Source of the DNA: Haliclystus octoradiatus
Taxonomy: Eukaryota; Cnidaria; Staurozoa; Stauromedusae; Haliclystidae
Direction of reading: 5' to 3'
Assembly (NCBI GenBank): GCA_916610825.1
Contig: OU744451.1
Coordinates: forward strand, 4,987,345 to 5,051,344
DNA length: 64,000 nucleotides
Within the stretch, counting starts at the first letter, position 1, and each line of letters begins with the position of its first letter. This document shows positions 11,201 to 26,200 of this stretch, in pieces. The notes under the pieces were generated by a model. That model searched no databases, was not told the DNA's origin, and saw only the letters and a list, made by a program, of their open reading frames with translations. A program made the position numbers and the translations under genes.

Positions 11201-14200
11201 TTTAATGACAACGGTGTGACTACTTCTTTAAGTGTAGTGCATATCGTCTTCTCGGACACGATGGATTGATTGATTGATGGTAGTTTATTTAAAGCAGGGC
11301 TGTTTTTAAGACATAGGCATTGGGGAGCGTGGCTGAAATGTGAGAAAACCATTGTCCGTCTATTGTTCAACAACTAATTGTAATTTAAAATATTTCAAAT
11401 GAGGTTGAAATAAGTCGCGGTATAAAACACCTAAAAATAAGGTATGGCACAACAATGGTAGGAGAGGCTTCAAAATTCTGGTACGGTGTTCAACAGATTA
11501 TCATATGATTACTAGACACCAGGGATGTTAAAGTTACTTTTTAAAAGTATCTAGTTACAGTTACCGTTACTTGGACGAGAAAGTAACTAGTTGCTATCAG
11601 ACGTTACTTTTCAGAAAAAGTAATGGTTACAAGTTACAAGTTACTTTTAATTAGAAAGTAACTAGTTACAGTTACTTTTCCCGTTACTTTTTCTAAATAA
11701 GTCCAAAAATATCCAACAGAAGCAATGAGACATATATGAAGTATTCAAATAATATTTCTGTATTTTAATTTGTTAATTAATCAAATGTTCTTGTTGACAA
11801 TATAAATACGAAAAAAGACACCCAACGACTATTTCACAGCGACGTCTTTTGCGTGTTTGAATGGTCCAGGCGATCCCCCTAATTTCCAAGAAAATCTCAA
11901 GTTACGCGCCATTAGTTCTATTTCAGGCTTGGTTGCTATGACAATTAATTGATCGAACAGACATATCAGACATGAAACGCTCGTTGAATCACTTGAATAT
12001 CATAAATTCGGAAAAACAGATTCTATAACAGAATGTTACTTCCCTGAATGTAATTTTCTTGACTTCCAAATCTGTAACAGGATTTCCTGCAGTTGTTGGG
12101 AACTTTTTGTCTGTGTTTTTATTGTTCTTGGGTGGTAATAATGAGAACAAAAGATTTTGACTAATTAAAACACAATAGCGATCGAGAAGCTGCTAACTAT
12201 CAGCACTCTTTTGTGAAAAAAGTAACGGAAGAAAGCGAAATATAGTGAAAAAGTAACGAGTAATCGTTACTTTATTTTTAATCCTAAATGTAACTAGTTA
12301 CAAGTAGAAGTTACTTTTACAGAAAAGTAACTAGTTACAAGTAGATGTTACTAAAAAGTAACGATTACAAGTAACGTCGTTACTTTTGTAATCGTTACTA
12401 ACATCCCTGCTAGACACTAAAAATTAATTAACTTAGGGTTGCCACAGATACCAAATACAAGACTAGCAAACCAAGTCATCAATTTTAATTGTGTTCTGTG
12501 AAACCAGAATCACATATCAGCCACCCCACCCCCCAATTCAACTCAATTCAATTCAATGCTAACTCTTTGTCAGCATTATGCAGACACTACTAAATCCTAA
12601 AAATAAGATTTGTGCGCAAGCAAAGGAACCCAAGATCCCATTTTTGAACCCTGCCAACCAGTAGTGCTTCAGCTAGGGATTGAACCCAAGACCCTGCAGG
12701 CAAAGGTTCAAATCCCTAACCACTACACCAAGTCAGCAATATATTACATTATTATAGTATTATTACTTTACCATTTGATGCATCAGTTGGATCTGTTGAT
12801 CTGACACTGTCTTGGCTGCTACTACATGAGCTTGATAGTCCATCCGTTGTCCCGTTATGTAATGATCCTATAAAGCATTCGAAATATATATCTCAGATAT
12901 TATCAAGGGGCTGCAAAATGTATTTTTGCATAGGAATAAATTATTTCCATTTTCAGAGTGCCTGCAAATTGTAAATTTAGAAAACACACTAATTTTCTTT
13001 TACATTATATTTCTTATTATTAAGCACAGTGATGAGAATAAAACTGTTGAAAAGTGTGAGACACAAAATCGTAATTTGATTACATTTTTGGAGGGGGAAT
13101 TAGTGAGCAAAACAAAAGCAGAAGAACAACATGTACGAATAGAAATGTTTCCTTATTCAAAGAAGATACAGCATATTCAAATACCAGGGGTTTACACTTT
13201 GAATGCTTTATGCTTTAAAGGCATTGTTAATTTGTTAAATTAAGTTTAATCACATGTACCATGCAAACAAAACGTGTTTAAAATGATTACCTTTTAAAGA
13301 AGCAAAGTTGACCGGAGGGCTCTACACACTTAAAGTCATGTGCGTGTTTGTCATTCGTATTGTTTTTATGCCTTAAAGATCATACTGAAATTGAAATTTG
13401 AAGCCATGTCGAAGCCATGACTAACGTTGATCATTGAATTTGTGTTAAGTTTAATTCAAATTGAGCTTGTAGCAACCACCGGTCAATGTTGCACCTTTAA
13501 TTGATGACTATTTTCTCTAACTAGGCGGTTACACATAGTAATAAACTATTACCTTCTTCTGTTCCCTTTTGACCACGCCTTAATGAATTTCTAACTTTAT
13601 CAATGATTCCACTGTGATGTTTGTTATGACTTCCAGGTGAGTCAGATTGTTTGGGGGATGTCTTTGCTTCAATTTCCTACGGATACAAAAATGATTTAAG
13701 AATCAAATATTTTGTTGCTTTTATTAACCAAATTGAGAACTATAACAGTAACTACCTGATCATGAATGGGGGATGTTTCTAATTTTGCACAACAGATGGA
13801 TGTGGCATATGCGGCAATTGGACACTTCAGTATCATGAATGGGGGATGTTTCTAATTTTGCACAACAGATGGATGTGGCATATGCGGCAATTGGACACTT
13901 CAGTATTTCAATATTTTCAATATTTCTAATAAACTTCCACAAAACATCACAGACGGCGGTGGCTAGATCAGGGGGGTAGCTCAAGGACATTTCATGACTT
14001 TTTCTAAATGCTTTTATTTGCATTAAATTCTGTTTTTAATCAATTTTCAAAATTCTTTTTGGACCTGTTACCGTTGTACATTAACTACCGTACAAAGCTA
14101 CCATTCTAACTTTTAAACTGAACTTGGTGGTAAATGTTTTTGTTTGACTAATATTTGTTGCCATAACTTTTCTTTTCATTTTATGCATGGTAGATTTAAA

Positions 14201-17200
14201 TGTGCAAAGGTACCAGGTGCAAAAAGAATTTTGAAAATAGGTTGAAAACAGAATTTAATACAAATAAAAGCAGCGATAAAGGGTCATGAAATGTCCTAGA
14301 GTTACCCCTGATCTAGCCACGACCAACACAGACTGCTGGAATACAGATATTTTTAAGGGGCTATACATTTTGCACATTGAGTAGGCTATGTTTTCATCTT
14401 ACTTCTGGGATAGATTCTGCAATGCTTCGACTATCTTCTGATATTGTTGAATCATCACTTAGTTTTTCAGATAGCAATGCTTTGAAAGTGCCTTCTTCAC
14501 CTAAAATGTAACAAGAAAATAAAATCATCAAGTTATCAATAAAAACAGCCTTAAATCTAGAATGTTGATTTGAAATAATGATGTGTATGAAAAATTCAAA
14601 AAACATTTCACACAAACAAAGTGAATGGGGGTGTTGTTTCGTATTATACTTCAGTCATATTATCATATATAAAAGTTTAAAGTACTATTCAATTGAAACA
14701 AACGTGACATTTTATAGTGATCAATTTATCTACATCTTATATCTGAATGTTATATATACTACATCACCAAATTTATTCCTGTGTCAAATCAAGTTTATTT
14801 CAAATCTGAATGTCACTATAATCAGACATGAGAATTCAAATTTCAAAAATAGTCTGAAATCAAGGAAATCTAGATATTTATAATGGATTTCAATGGGAAA
14901 AGGCAATATATAAAGTCCAGAAGTGTGGAAATAGTCTGAAAATTCTCATGCCTGTAAAATATATTCATTGAAATCACAAGAAATTTGAGGCAGCTAACAC
15001 CAGTAGGAAATTTAATTCAGTTCACTTTTTGTTAAGCAAAACTAGCTTGCATTTCAGTCCTAAAGTTTTTTGGAGTGGTTGAAGCCTTGGTAAAACGACA
15101 GCCACATCTGCTCAACTCTTAAATCCTTAGAAAATCTTCTGAAGTTGTTCAGAAGCTCCTTCGATTTTGTTGCTTATGTATTTCATTTGTACCATTGTGT
15201 TTGATGGCTATCAAACATTTCTCAAGAATTATTAATTTAAAGTCTTCGTCATCGCCTTTGAACCATTTGCTTAACTTTTATCGAACCCTTTGGATGTTGT
15301 GTCTTCCCGTGGCTTCTCTTGAAGCTCATTCAAGTCCCTCTGAGTTGTTCTAGAAAGTTTTAAGAAAAACGGTCCGGATTTGGCCTGTTTTGCTGCTCTC
15401 GAAAAACCTGCTTCAAAACACGAAAAACATACATCAAACAAAATAAAAGTTTCCTTTGTGTGGAAGTTGCCATCGTTTACTCAGGGCTTTAGGCCTATAG
15501 CTTTGTGTGACTTTTTGCCAGTCTAAAGAAATTTCTGAAGGTAATATAATTTAAGAGTCGTTTTATTATGAAAATGGCGTCAAGTAGCATTGGCATCTTT
15601 ATTATCAATTTGTCTCAAACAAACAACATGCTAAGTGACTTAGTCCATCATCAGCTATCCATAGAATGGCTGCAGTTCTCGGATAGATGTTCACTGTATC
15701 ATCAAATCAACCACCCCAACATATACAAAGATGCCGCAAACAAACCTCTTACAAGTAAAACAAAGGGATGATATAGTAGTTTAATCTTAATTGGATTGTG
15801 CAACATATGTAGTGGAGTGTGGAATCATGAATCGCGCGTGACTATAATGGTTGATCATGTGATGGTACTCGATTACAAAAATAAATCTAACCCATTGTGT
15901 AAAAGGTGGCAGATCCGCTGCGCTTGTCTCTTCGTAATTCGTCACCTTTGCTCTTTTTCTGTTTTTTCGTTTTCTTTCTTGATACCTCAGGACTTGAATT
16001 AGCGCTCGATAAACTATCTTTGCCAGTCGGAGTTGTTGAACCACCCATTAAATGCCTAATGATAAATAATTCAAATATCAGATAATACTTTAGATTATAA
16101 CGGCAAGCAATTCCACAGAGAAATTTTGATTCAATTTCATGGTCTGATGCGTAGTGGAGGAATTTAAATTGATTAAAGAAGGAAGGCATCAACAATGAAT
16201 ATGCACAGTGAGAGTTGTATACAGCAGCCAGATTTGATTTGAGAGGCAACTAAATTGACGATTATATGCAGGTGGACTGTATAGCAGGCTTGATTGTAGT
16301 TGAATATTACATTTTAGTAGAACGAGATATGATATCCATTTTCTATCACTGGTCATTTGTGCAGAATAATTCAACATTTGACATATTATTGAGCTTCTCT
16401 GTTTTTATTTTAGTCATTGGAGTTAAGGGACAAATGTAAGATATATTTACATCATAAAAAATACATTGATTAAGGTTTGGCAATCATCAATATTATAATA
16501 CAAAACAATAACAACAATAAAATAATAGAGATTAGTTAGAGGCATGGCAATGATCATGTTTCATTAGTTAACAGATTAGTCCCGATGGCAAATAATCAAA
16601 CCAAACAAACGACACCGGACGATATGGTATGAGTTCTGATATGACAATAACGGCAATGGACATCTTTTTTATGGAAAATATGTGATAACAGATTAGTCCC
16701 GATAGCCAACAATCAAACCAAAGAAACGAAAATGGATGATATGGTATGAGTTTTGATATGACAATAACGGCAATGGACGTCTTTTTTATGGAAAATATGT
16801 GATATGCATGTATGCCAAAAAATGATGAACGACATGATGTGTATGTGTGCGTGGCGTGTGTGCTTTTGTTAAATTAGAGGCTGGCCGAAACATGGAAATA
16901 CCTGCTGATGGTACCGATCGCCTCATCCTGCGATAATTCTTGCTTCTTTACTTTACCCAAAAGACATATAATTTCATCTTGTGTCATTCTAACATCAGAA
17001 GCATTGAATGTACCAACTGACCTTTGAAGTTCTTTGCCTTCTTTTAAATTCGTTGGTGTCTTCTTACGGAAACTTTGCAATATCTTCTGACCAAAGGCTT
17101 GTTTGTTACCACCTTTAGTGTAACGCTTTTTATTGAATTTATTTTGCAAATCATTTTTGCTTCCATCTGGATAGAGAAAAATGTTAAAAACCTATTAATC

Positions 17201-20200
17201 AAACAATTCATTATATGGCTTAAGAAGGAGGTTTATATACAGTCAAACCTCTTATAACGGTCACCTCTATACAGCGGCCACCTGTCTATAGTGGTCACTT
17301 TTGCAATATCTAAAATAGTATTTTCTATTGAATCAAACCTGTATATAAAGGCCACCTGTCTATAGTGGTCAATTTATCTACGTCTGGTAGCTGGCTGTTA
17401 TATACAGGTTTCACTGTACCTTTGATGCGGCATTTAACCTAGATTATGACTCAGATAAAGATCAGCTGAACAACATGACGAATGAAAATATTTGTTGATC
17501 TAAAGTTTTTTTCCATTGAAGCATCACATTATCATCTATACAATATGGATGTATATATGAATATGGAAATTCACTTTGAATTTTAAACATGACATTTAAT
17601 GGTTACGAAATAACTCAAATGTTCTTACATTGCTTAGTATTAAAATGTTAGTTAATATTTATCGAAGAGCCTAGTATAAAAATTGTACGTCTGAAAACAT
17701 TTGATATTGTGAGCCTTCAAAGCAGAATACAGTGTAACCTCATTAACATCGCTGTCCTGGTGTAGCCAAAAATTGTGATAAAAAGCAGGTTGTGATATTA
17801 ACAGGAGTTAATTAGTTGAGTTTGATAGAGAACAGTCTTGAAAATTAGTAATATTAACCGGATTGCATTGTATTATCTAACTATATTCTAAAGAGCTTGA
17901 CATAAGCATGTTATATGTGTATGTCCTTTGACGCCAAGTAATAACAATTACATATCCACAGATCGAATCAAAAAACGTAACCTCTCTACTACACAGCTGC
18001 ATAACTTGGTAAGACACAATTTCAAATATATAGCAAAACAAAATAAGTTTATAAACAGCAAGCACAGTCAAACCTGGTCACATTTGCAATGTCTTGAATA
18101 CGGTAGGCATTAAAAATATGTCCCTGTGACTGTTAAAAATATGACTGTTTTTCTTTCATGTATTGATTATTGTGCCAATGTGTTTTGTTTTGATAAACTG
18201 ATGTTCCTTAACTTTGAATCTTCCTTTTTCAATATTTGAAACCGCCGCTATTCCAAACGCTTATTTTGTATATTGAATGTTAATTTTTAATACTTTTTGC
18301 ATATTCATATCATTTATTTATTTGCATAAACAATATACGCAAATGCCACCTGTTTTCAGTGGTCATTTTCTCTAAATTTTATAACTGGCTGTTATAAAAA
18401 AGGTCCCACTGTACTATCTTAATACAGTGGAACCTGTATATAGCAGCCAGCAATTAGAGATAAATAAATTAACCACTATATGCAGGTGGACTCATATACA
18501 GGGTTGATTCATAAGAAAATATTAAGACAAACAGTGCAACCCGCTTAAGTGCAATTCGGATAAATGGAATTCCCGCTTATTTGCAGCCTAGCTTCGAAAC
18601 CCTTTAACTTATTTTCTGGTCAAGTTTGTGTTCAATAATTTCAGATAAGTGAAAATTCAGGTAAATACAATGAAAATCGTTGGCAATTTTGACTTGCACT
18701 TGAGTGAGTTACACTGCATCAACACTGACCATTATAGACAGATGACAGTTGTATAGAGGTGACCGTTATAACAGGTTTGAGTGTAATAAAGTATTTAAAA
18801 GATTACAATTTGAGGAATTAAACAACGACCTTTAGCAAAATAGTAAAATTAGAAATATATTTAAATTTGTATTACCTTTATTTGAATGGCGCACTTTATG
18901 TGCTTGGTTAACCAGTTCTCGTAAGAACATATCAATTGTTGATAGAAATCTTCCTGTTAATACCGGAGAATACGAACGTATAGATTTAGTGGTTTAAATT
19001 TTAAAATATTGATAATATTATGATGTGTTATGTGTAGCGTTTGTGTGTTTTATTTGATTGTTTATATATTTATTTGTTTACAATCAGACAATGTTGTAAT
19101 AATTTTAGATTACATCAAATCTATTACGTTTATTAATTAATTCTAAGCAACGTCATTCCTGAACCGTTTCAGATATGAATCATATAGTAATTTTATTTTT
19201 GCCCAAACAATGGCATGGTATGTGCATTTAGCAGCTCTTTGGTACTGTAATACATACCTTCAAAATAGCACTATTTTACGTCTCAAAATTGCCCAAAATG
19301 TTTCTTGGAAGTTTGGGGTTGGGGAAAATCTTAAAGGGGCAAAATTGACCAGCGTTAATTGACATGCTTAGCGTAATTCAACCGTCTCGCTTTGAAACAA
19401 CTGTTATACGCAGGCCTAATTTGTAATAAAATTCATGTCAACAATGAACATTGTGTTATAACAATAAGCATGCACCGTGATCCTAAGTGCGAAGCGCCTG
19501 CCAGTTATTTTTGTTCCTTTAATTCTTGTATTGTGGGTTGAGTGAGGGTATTAGCAAATACAGAAGAGAGTTAATACTTTTCTGATTTATATTATAAAAC
19601 ATCAACGTAAATTTAAGAAGAAAAACATTGAAAACATTGTAGGATTCTCAGAGACACTGCAGCATATAAACAAAGTTAATGACGTAATGACAATGAGCAA
19701 GTTTTGACGACAACAAGGGTCTGATAAAAGTAGGAATCCTGGAATCTTACATTCTGCAAGGCTAGATCAAATTAAAAAAAGAAGATATTTTTATGATTTA
19801 TTGGTCAAACCTCAACAAAACAATTCAGAAGAAAATGTTGAAATGCCTCGAGGATTCCAGAAGGCATAAAGTGTATATATCGCCTTTTTTTACCCAATAG
19901 GTTTTGGATAGAAAATTTTTTCATATCAGTAGATGTCACTGTTGCGTTTTTGCATAGTGCGACTCTTTCCCCATCAAAATTGACCTTGAACATGGTATTT
20001 TGGAGAATCTCACGTCCCACTTTTTGAAACCAAAAAGGAACAATATTATTTTCCACAAAAGAGTTTGACCGTAATTTTTGGCCAACAATCTACGTTTTAA
20101 TTGCTACACGCCAAAAAAATGTCAAAATCATTTTCCTCTTTTTTCATTAAAAATACCCACCATTGTTCCTCTCCAGCTTTCAGCTAATCGAAGAGCGTTC

Positions 20201-23200
20201 TCTGCAAGTGCGCGAAATACTTTATCGGAACTCAATTTCAGAAAGTGTACTGCTATTCTGTTAAATCGTTATGCGACGATGGGTGTATATTTAACATGGA
20301 AATAATTGAACTTTTGAAAAATGAAAGCTTAGATGCAGTTGCCGTTTCTCTTACACATGCATTCAGTAAAACCATTCAAACTCTTCACTATTGAATTGAC
20401 AGTAAAATAAATTGAAGATCATATTTCAATCTCTGCAGATCACCCAACAATGCGGAAAACCAATTGCTAGTACTTTGTACAAATACCAGCTGTCTATAGA
20501 CGTCAATTTATCTAGATATATTACGAAAAATACCATGTAGATGAATTAATTAAACTATAGGTCATAATGAGTTACAATTGGATATGAAATAAATGCAATC
20601 GTCTCACCAGTAGTTGCTGAATGAAGATCTGTCGTACTCTTAGTAATTCGTTTGTCATATTTTGATAAGCTAAACGTCCGTGTAGGTTCTTGTGGGTTTT
20701 CAACATTAAGATATTCTTGAGGGTGAGCCTAACAAGATTAAAAAAAATTGAGTTACAATTATACATAATCTCTTTGATAGTTCAATGTGTGAATCACAGT
20801 CAGCTGAACATCAACTTTTTGAAATCAAATGATAACATCTGATCATTCTGTTAAGTAAGTAATTAAGACAGTGTTGCCCTACTGAAGGTATTGCCTGCAT
20901 GCTGCTACAAAGTGTGGAATCCTGGGGACAAAACAAGTCCTGAAAGACAAATTTAGAAGGTTTGCGATTATCAAAAGGTGCTCTTCAATGTATTCATCAT
21001 CATGTTTCAAAGTAAGTCAAATTTCAGAAATGTTGGTAACATTCTTTTAGAATAATGAAGCATGTATATTTTAACAAAATATGGGTTTCAATCTGACAAC
21101 ATGGTTAGCAGAGAATGAAGCCATTGTTGCATACTGCATCTTCTCAGGGGACGTTTTCAAATATTTTGTTTCGGCAGTACCCTAAATATTTTTCAAAACA
21201 TGAACTAGCCTGCTATAAAAAATTTTTTTTTTAAATCGTTTGGACTTGGGGGTGTAAATTGATTACCGTAAAAAGTTTATCTCCTCTTTTTCAATTTAAT
21301 CTCAGCAAGATAAAAAAGAATTAATCCATACACGGTTATTAAAAATTAAAATTATAATGAACTTACATCTTCTTCATCTTCGTCAAACACTGCAGCTGGT
21401 AATTGCCTTTTCTGTAGTTGTTCTAATGCACCAAATACATCTTCTGGGTATGTACTCAGCTTCAATGATATCGATACAGCAAGGCCAAACAAATCCCCAA
21501 ATGTTCCATCCTGTAAAAAGTAAATAATAATTAATAAATACGTCAAACCATTGAACATTACCAAGAGAACAGATTTGATGAAGAACCAGGAAAACTCAGT
21601 AACCTGGCAACTAGGCTGGCCAAAAATCGAAAGAAAATTGATATGTTTTCTAATTTTTCTCTATGGAGCAAAGAAGTTGAAATATTTCAAGGACCGTTTC
21701 AAGTGAAAAGCTTTCAAAAGGTTATTGAATGATAATCAAGGTTAACCCTGTGAAGTGTCTGACAAAAGTAGGGATCCCGAGATCCTAGATTCCGGAAGGC
21801 TAGAGCAATTTCAGAAGAAAACTGATAATTTTCTGATTTATAGGTCAAGCCTCAACAAAGAATTCAGAAGAAAATGCTGAAAATGTGCTAGGAATCCAGA
21901 GGGAAGGATAACCCTTTTGCCAGACAATGCTGGGATGAAACATGTATACTGTATGTGCTTATACCGTACATATAACAAATGTTTTTACATACATGCTACT
22001 AACGGACTGATAACAGATTGGTTGTGACGAACAGAGAAGCTAACGAAATACAGGTACAACATAAACAGAGTAGAGTATAAAGATAATTACATCTAGTTAA
22101 ATCAATAAAGTTATTCAAGTCTCTAAATTATGAACACATATTTAAACAAACTTGTTGTAATGAATTCATAATATTCTTGTAACACGGTTTGTCGTAAATT
22201 CTTGAATAATTCATGGGATTAATCAAGACATGGATTAATAATAAAACAATTAGTAAATTCGATTTTGTGTGACCGTTGAGAATTTATCAGCCGGTGGAGC
22301 ATATTACCTGCCTCAGCTAGTAACACACACCTCGGCTTGGTCATTTTCCTTATCACACTCAATCTCGTTTGATAAAATTGTTGAAAATTCATTAAGAAGA
22401 TCAAGCAGCTCCGGCATTGGGTTATAGCTATAAGAACAGCTACAAAGTTCTCGCACTACTTTAAAATACTTGAATAACATGAATTATATTAGTATGTAGA
22501 TTGTGATGTTTAGTTTCAATGTTGCTAATATCAACATGTGGTGAGTTGGTTTATTTAGAACATTGTTTCCATGTGATAATTCCATATCCTGACAGTTGAT
22601 GCCATTTATTGGTCATGTTCATTGTTTTTCTCAGCTAATACCTATGATACCTTTTACCAGCAGTTTCAAGCAAGGTCTAAGAAAAGTCGTTTTCCTGCAA
22701 TTCTAGATCTCAAATGGCTAAGAGTGAAATGTTAGATATTTGTTTCTCGTTTTTATGCCAAATATTAGCAAATAAGTAAGAAGAAAGAGTGAAAAATGAA
22801 CTATGATAATGGAAGGATAAATCTTCTGCAATATACTGGCCTCAAGATATCTTGGTAAGTCAGACTTAATAATTCAAATTTCAAAAATAGTCTGAAATCA
22901 AGGATATCTTGGTATTTATAAAGGATTTTATTGGGAAAAGGCAATATCTAGATTCCAGAAGTGTGGAGATATGTTAGATATCAAAAAAAATTCTCATGTC
23001 TGATAGGTAATATAATTTTGTAATATTTTAATCATGAATGCAGCCTTTGTTTATGGGTAGGATTGTAAGGATTCTTTGTCAGATATGTCAGGAAGCGTTG
23101 TATGATGTTTTTCTCTATATGAAACAGATTATGGTTAAATGTGACCATTCAGCAAGCTAGAAACTAGTTTAAGTATGCCATACTAGCAATGAGCTACCCG

Positions 23201-26200
23201 TGTTGTTGGGTTTAATGTGGATCGATTATGATTGGGGAGTTTCATGGAGAGATCTATTGTGAATAATAGCACGTTACAACGAAAAGGCGCAAAGACCCCA
23301 AAATGAAAACATACATTTTTGCGATAAGAAAAAATTAAAAAAATTAAACAACCAAATAAAAACATAGATCAAAACACAGTGATTCTAAAGGTATTACTTT
23401 CATACATTTTCAAGCATGTGTAGATAACAAATTAAAAGTTAATTTTGATTGAACAAATGATGGAAAAGATGCGATGATACCATTAATAACCATCCTTTCA
23501 GAATATTTTTATTTTAAAACGAAACAAATATAGATCAAGTTAAAATATAATAATATACAATAATATTTTGATTACAAAGCATGTGTAGGCTAGATAACAA
23601 ATTAATATTTAATTTTGATTGAACAAATGATAGAAAAGATGCGATGATATAATCAATAACCATTCTTTCAATACTATTTTATTTCAAAAAAGAAACAAAT
23701 ATAGATCAAGTTGAAATAATTAATAACCATCCTTTCATAATATGTTATTTTAAAACGAAACAAATATAGATCAAGTTGAAATAATTAATAACCATCCTTT
23801 CACAATATGTTATTTTAAAACGAAACAAATATAGATCAAGTTGAAATAATTAATAACCATCCTTTCATAATATTTTATTTTAAAACGAAACAAATATAGA
23901 TCAAGTTAAAATATAATAATATACAATAATATTTTGATTACAAAACATGTGTAGTAGATAACAAAAATTGAACAGACAACATAAACTGTTTTTTTTTAAA
24001 TAAGCATCTTGTCAGAATAAATTAAATAGATAACATCATCTGAAACAAATCCCTGCTGGTATACTATTTGAACAAAGAATAGGAAAACCAGCTTATAACT
24101 AACTACCTCCTACGATGATCAAAGAGAAAAAACATTGCCAAGTGGGTAACAGGTGCAATTCATTGAAATTCACATCACGGTCACATGACATAAACAGGAA
24201 ATTCAGAATGAGACATGAACAGGGAAATTAGAATGTGGATAAAAGAAGGAATTTACTAAAAATTGTATTTTCATTTTCATATCCACAAAGCAGGTAAGCT
24301 GGCAGCAGCTTTCTTACCAAGATGGTTCGTTAATTGATTAGTATTTGTGAAGTGTTCATGTATTTTAAGACCGAATGCCCTTCCTGATGCCAACCAATAG
24401 TACGTCTGTCAGGGATTGAACCCAAATTTGACCAGACTGCATGCCGAGGTCCAAAGCCCTCCACTACATCAAAGCTTGAACGGGGATTTTAAACATCAAT
24501 TGTTCAAAAGTTCAACCGAAACTCAAGTATTACGATTTAGATTGTTTAAATTCAGAATAAAATTGGACACTTCTGTATGAAATAATGAAATATTTGCGTA
24601 TCAAGGTTTCTTGTGAAAGAAATAGTCAGTAGGATATGGATTTTTTTAAATTCTCATTTATGCACAACCAGAGTCCGACAAAAGTAGAAACCCTGGAATC
24701 CTAGATTCCGGAACAACAATAAAATTCAGAAGAAAATATTGAAATGCCTCTAGGATTCCAGAAGGCTGAAGTAGGGCCAGACAAAAGTGGGGATCCTGGG
24801 ATCCTAGATCACGGCAGGTTACAGAAAATTCAGAAGAAATTGTACAATAATGTTTAAGATTCCGGAAGGCAAAATTTTTTGTCGGACACTGGATTCTAGA
24901 TACTGAAATCAGATTCTATCAAATTCAACTATTTCACTCCGGTTAATATTACAACTCGTTTAATATCACTAATTTTTAAAAAACAATTTTTTCTCAAACT
25001 CGACTTTTTCACTTCGGTTAATACCTAGCCTGCACGCAGACCTTACGGGATAATCTTATTTCCTCATTACTTACTTACACTAACGATGGAATTATATTAA
25101 TCCTGTAAGGTCTGCGCGCAGGCTAGTTTATACCTTGATCGCCTTATTATGCTGCTTTTTGGTTGCAAAAGGGTAGTTGTATTACTGAAGTTCACTGTAA
25201 CACTGTATAATTAAATCTGATTCAAATGGAATATCCGTATTTGGTGAAAGGGGTGATTATGGATGTCGAACTATTACTGTTAGATACATTCAATAAAAAT
25301 GATGATTTCATGCCCACAATTTAATAATGAAATGTAGAACATGTTAAAAGTGTTAATGGAAATTCAATAAAAGATTGAATAACGTTACAGCTGTTAGTAT
25401 GAACACAATATTAACACACTAAGCCAAGTATAAAGAGTCTGTTGAAATCAAAATTAAAATATTGTTAATCTACACCAAAATATAAATCAATATTTAAAAC
25501 AGCAGGCAGTATAGACTGATCTCAAAGCAATCAATTAATCAAAGGAGCTGCTGTAAAGATCACCTTTCTAGATAACTTATCAGTTCATAATAAAAGGATA
25601 CCGAAACACGCTATGTTTTGAAAAGAAAACATTGTTTAGTGAGAAGTGTGAGATAAAAAGCTAGCTAGTTACAGGTTACCAAAGAATGCAAATATAAGCT
25701 ATGAATCACTGTTGAATAACAACAGACAAATGAACCAGTCTAGACAATTATTATTGTGTTATATGCAACAATATATCACCAATATCAACCAGTTAAACGT
25801 AACAAAGGAATACTTTGAAATTGTTTCATATAAACACGGTGTTGTATAGGATTTGAGACAGGTAGCCGGTGGCAAAGCTATGGCACCTTTTAGTCAATAG
25901 AAACCTTCAGATCAACAAAGATTAGCCGGGCATTTACAAATTGAAACCCGACATAAAATGATTATATACCGCTTAACACGAACGAACCAAAATTGCATAA
26001 TATTTTGACGTAGCCAAAAAGATGAGTCAAAGTTCTTATTTTGACGCGGAAACCATTTTAAACTTCTTGGGTTACAAAAAAAAACAAGTAACAATCGTGC
26101 AAAATGCAAAGGTTCCTCACTATTGGATTGATTTGAATAATATTAAGGGGCACGGTGAATATCACTAGGGATGTTAAAACAATGAACAATTTAAGAACAA

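Noticed and set aside
10842..12771. SH3 domain exon of the SASH1-like gene
   Set aside because: No SH3 signature was found in the three minus-strand frames by eye; the space is largely a hAT-like element, a MITE and a SINE.
12926..13243. 105-codon plus-strand frame
   Set aside because: It lies in an intron of a minus-strand gene with no homology I recognise and biased AT-rich codons; likely chance.
23394..23960. CRISPR-like array
   Set aside because: The units are contiguous 65-bp tandem copies without distinct spacers, and the DNA is eukaryotic.
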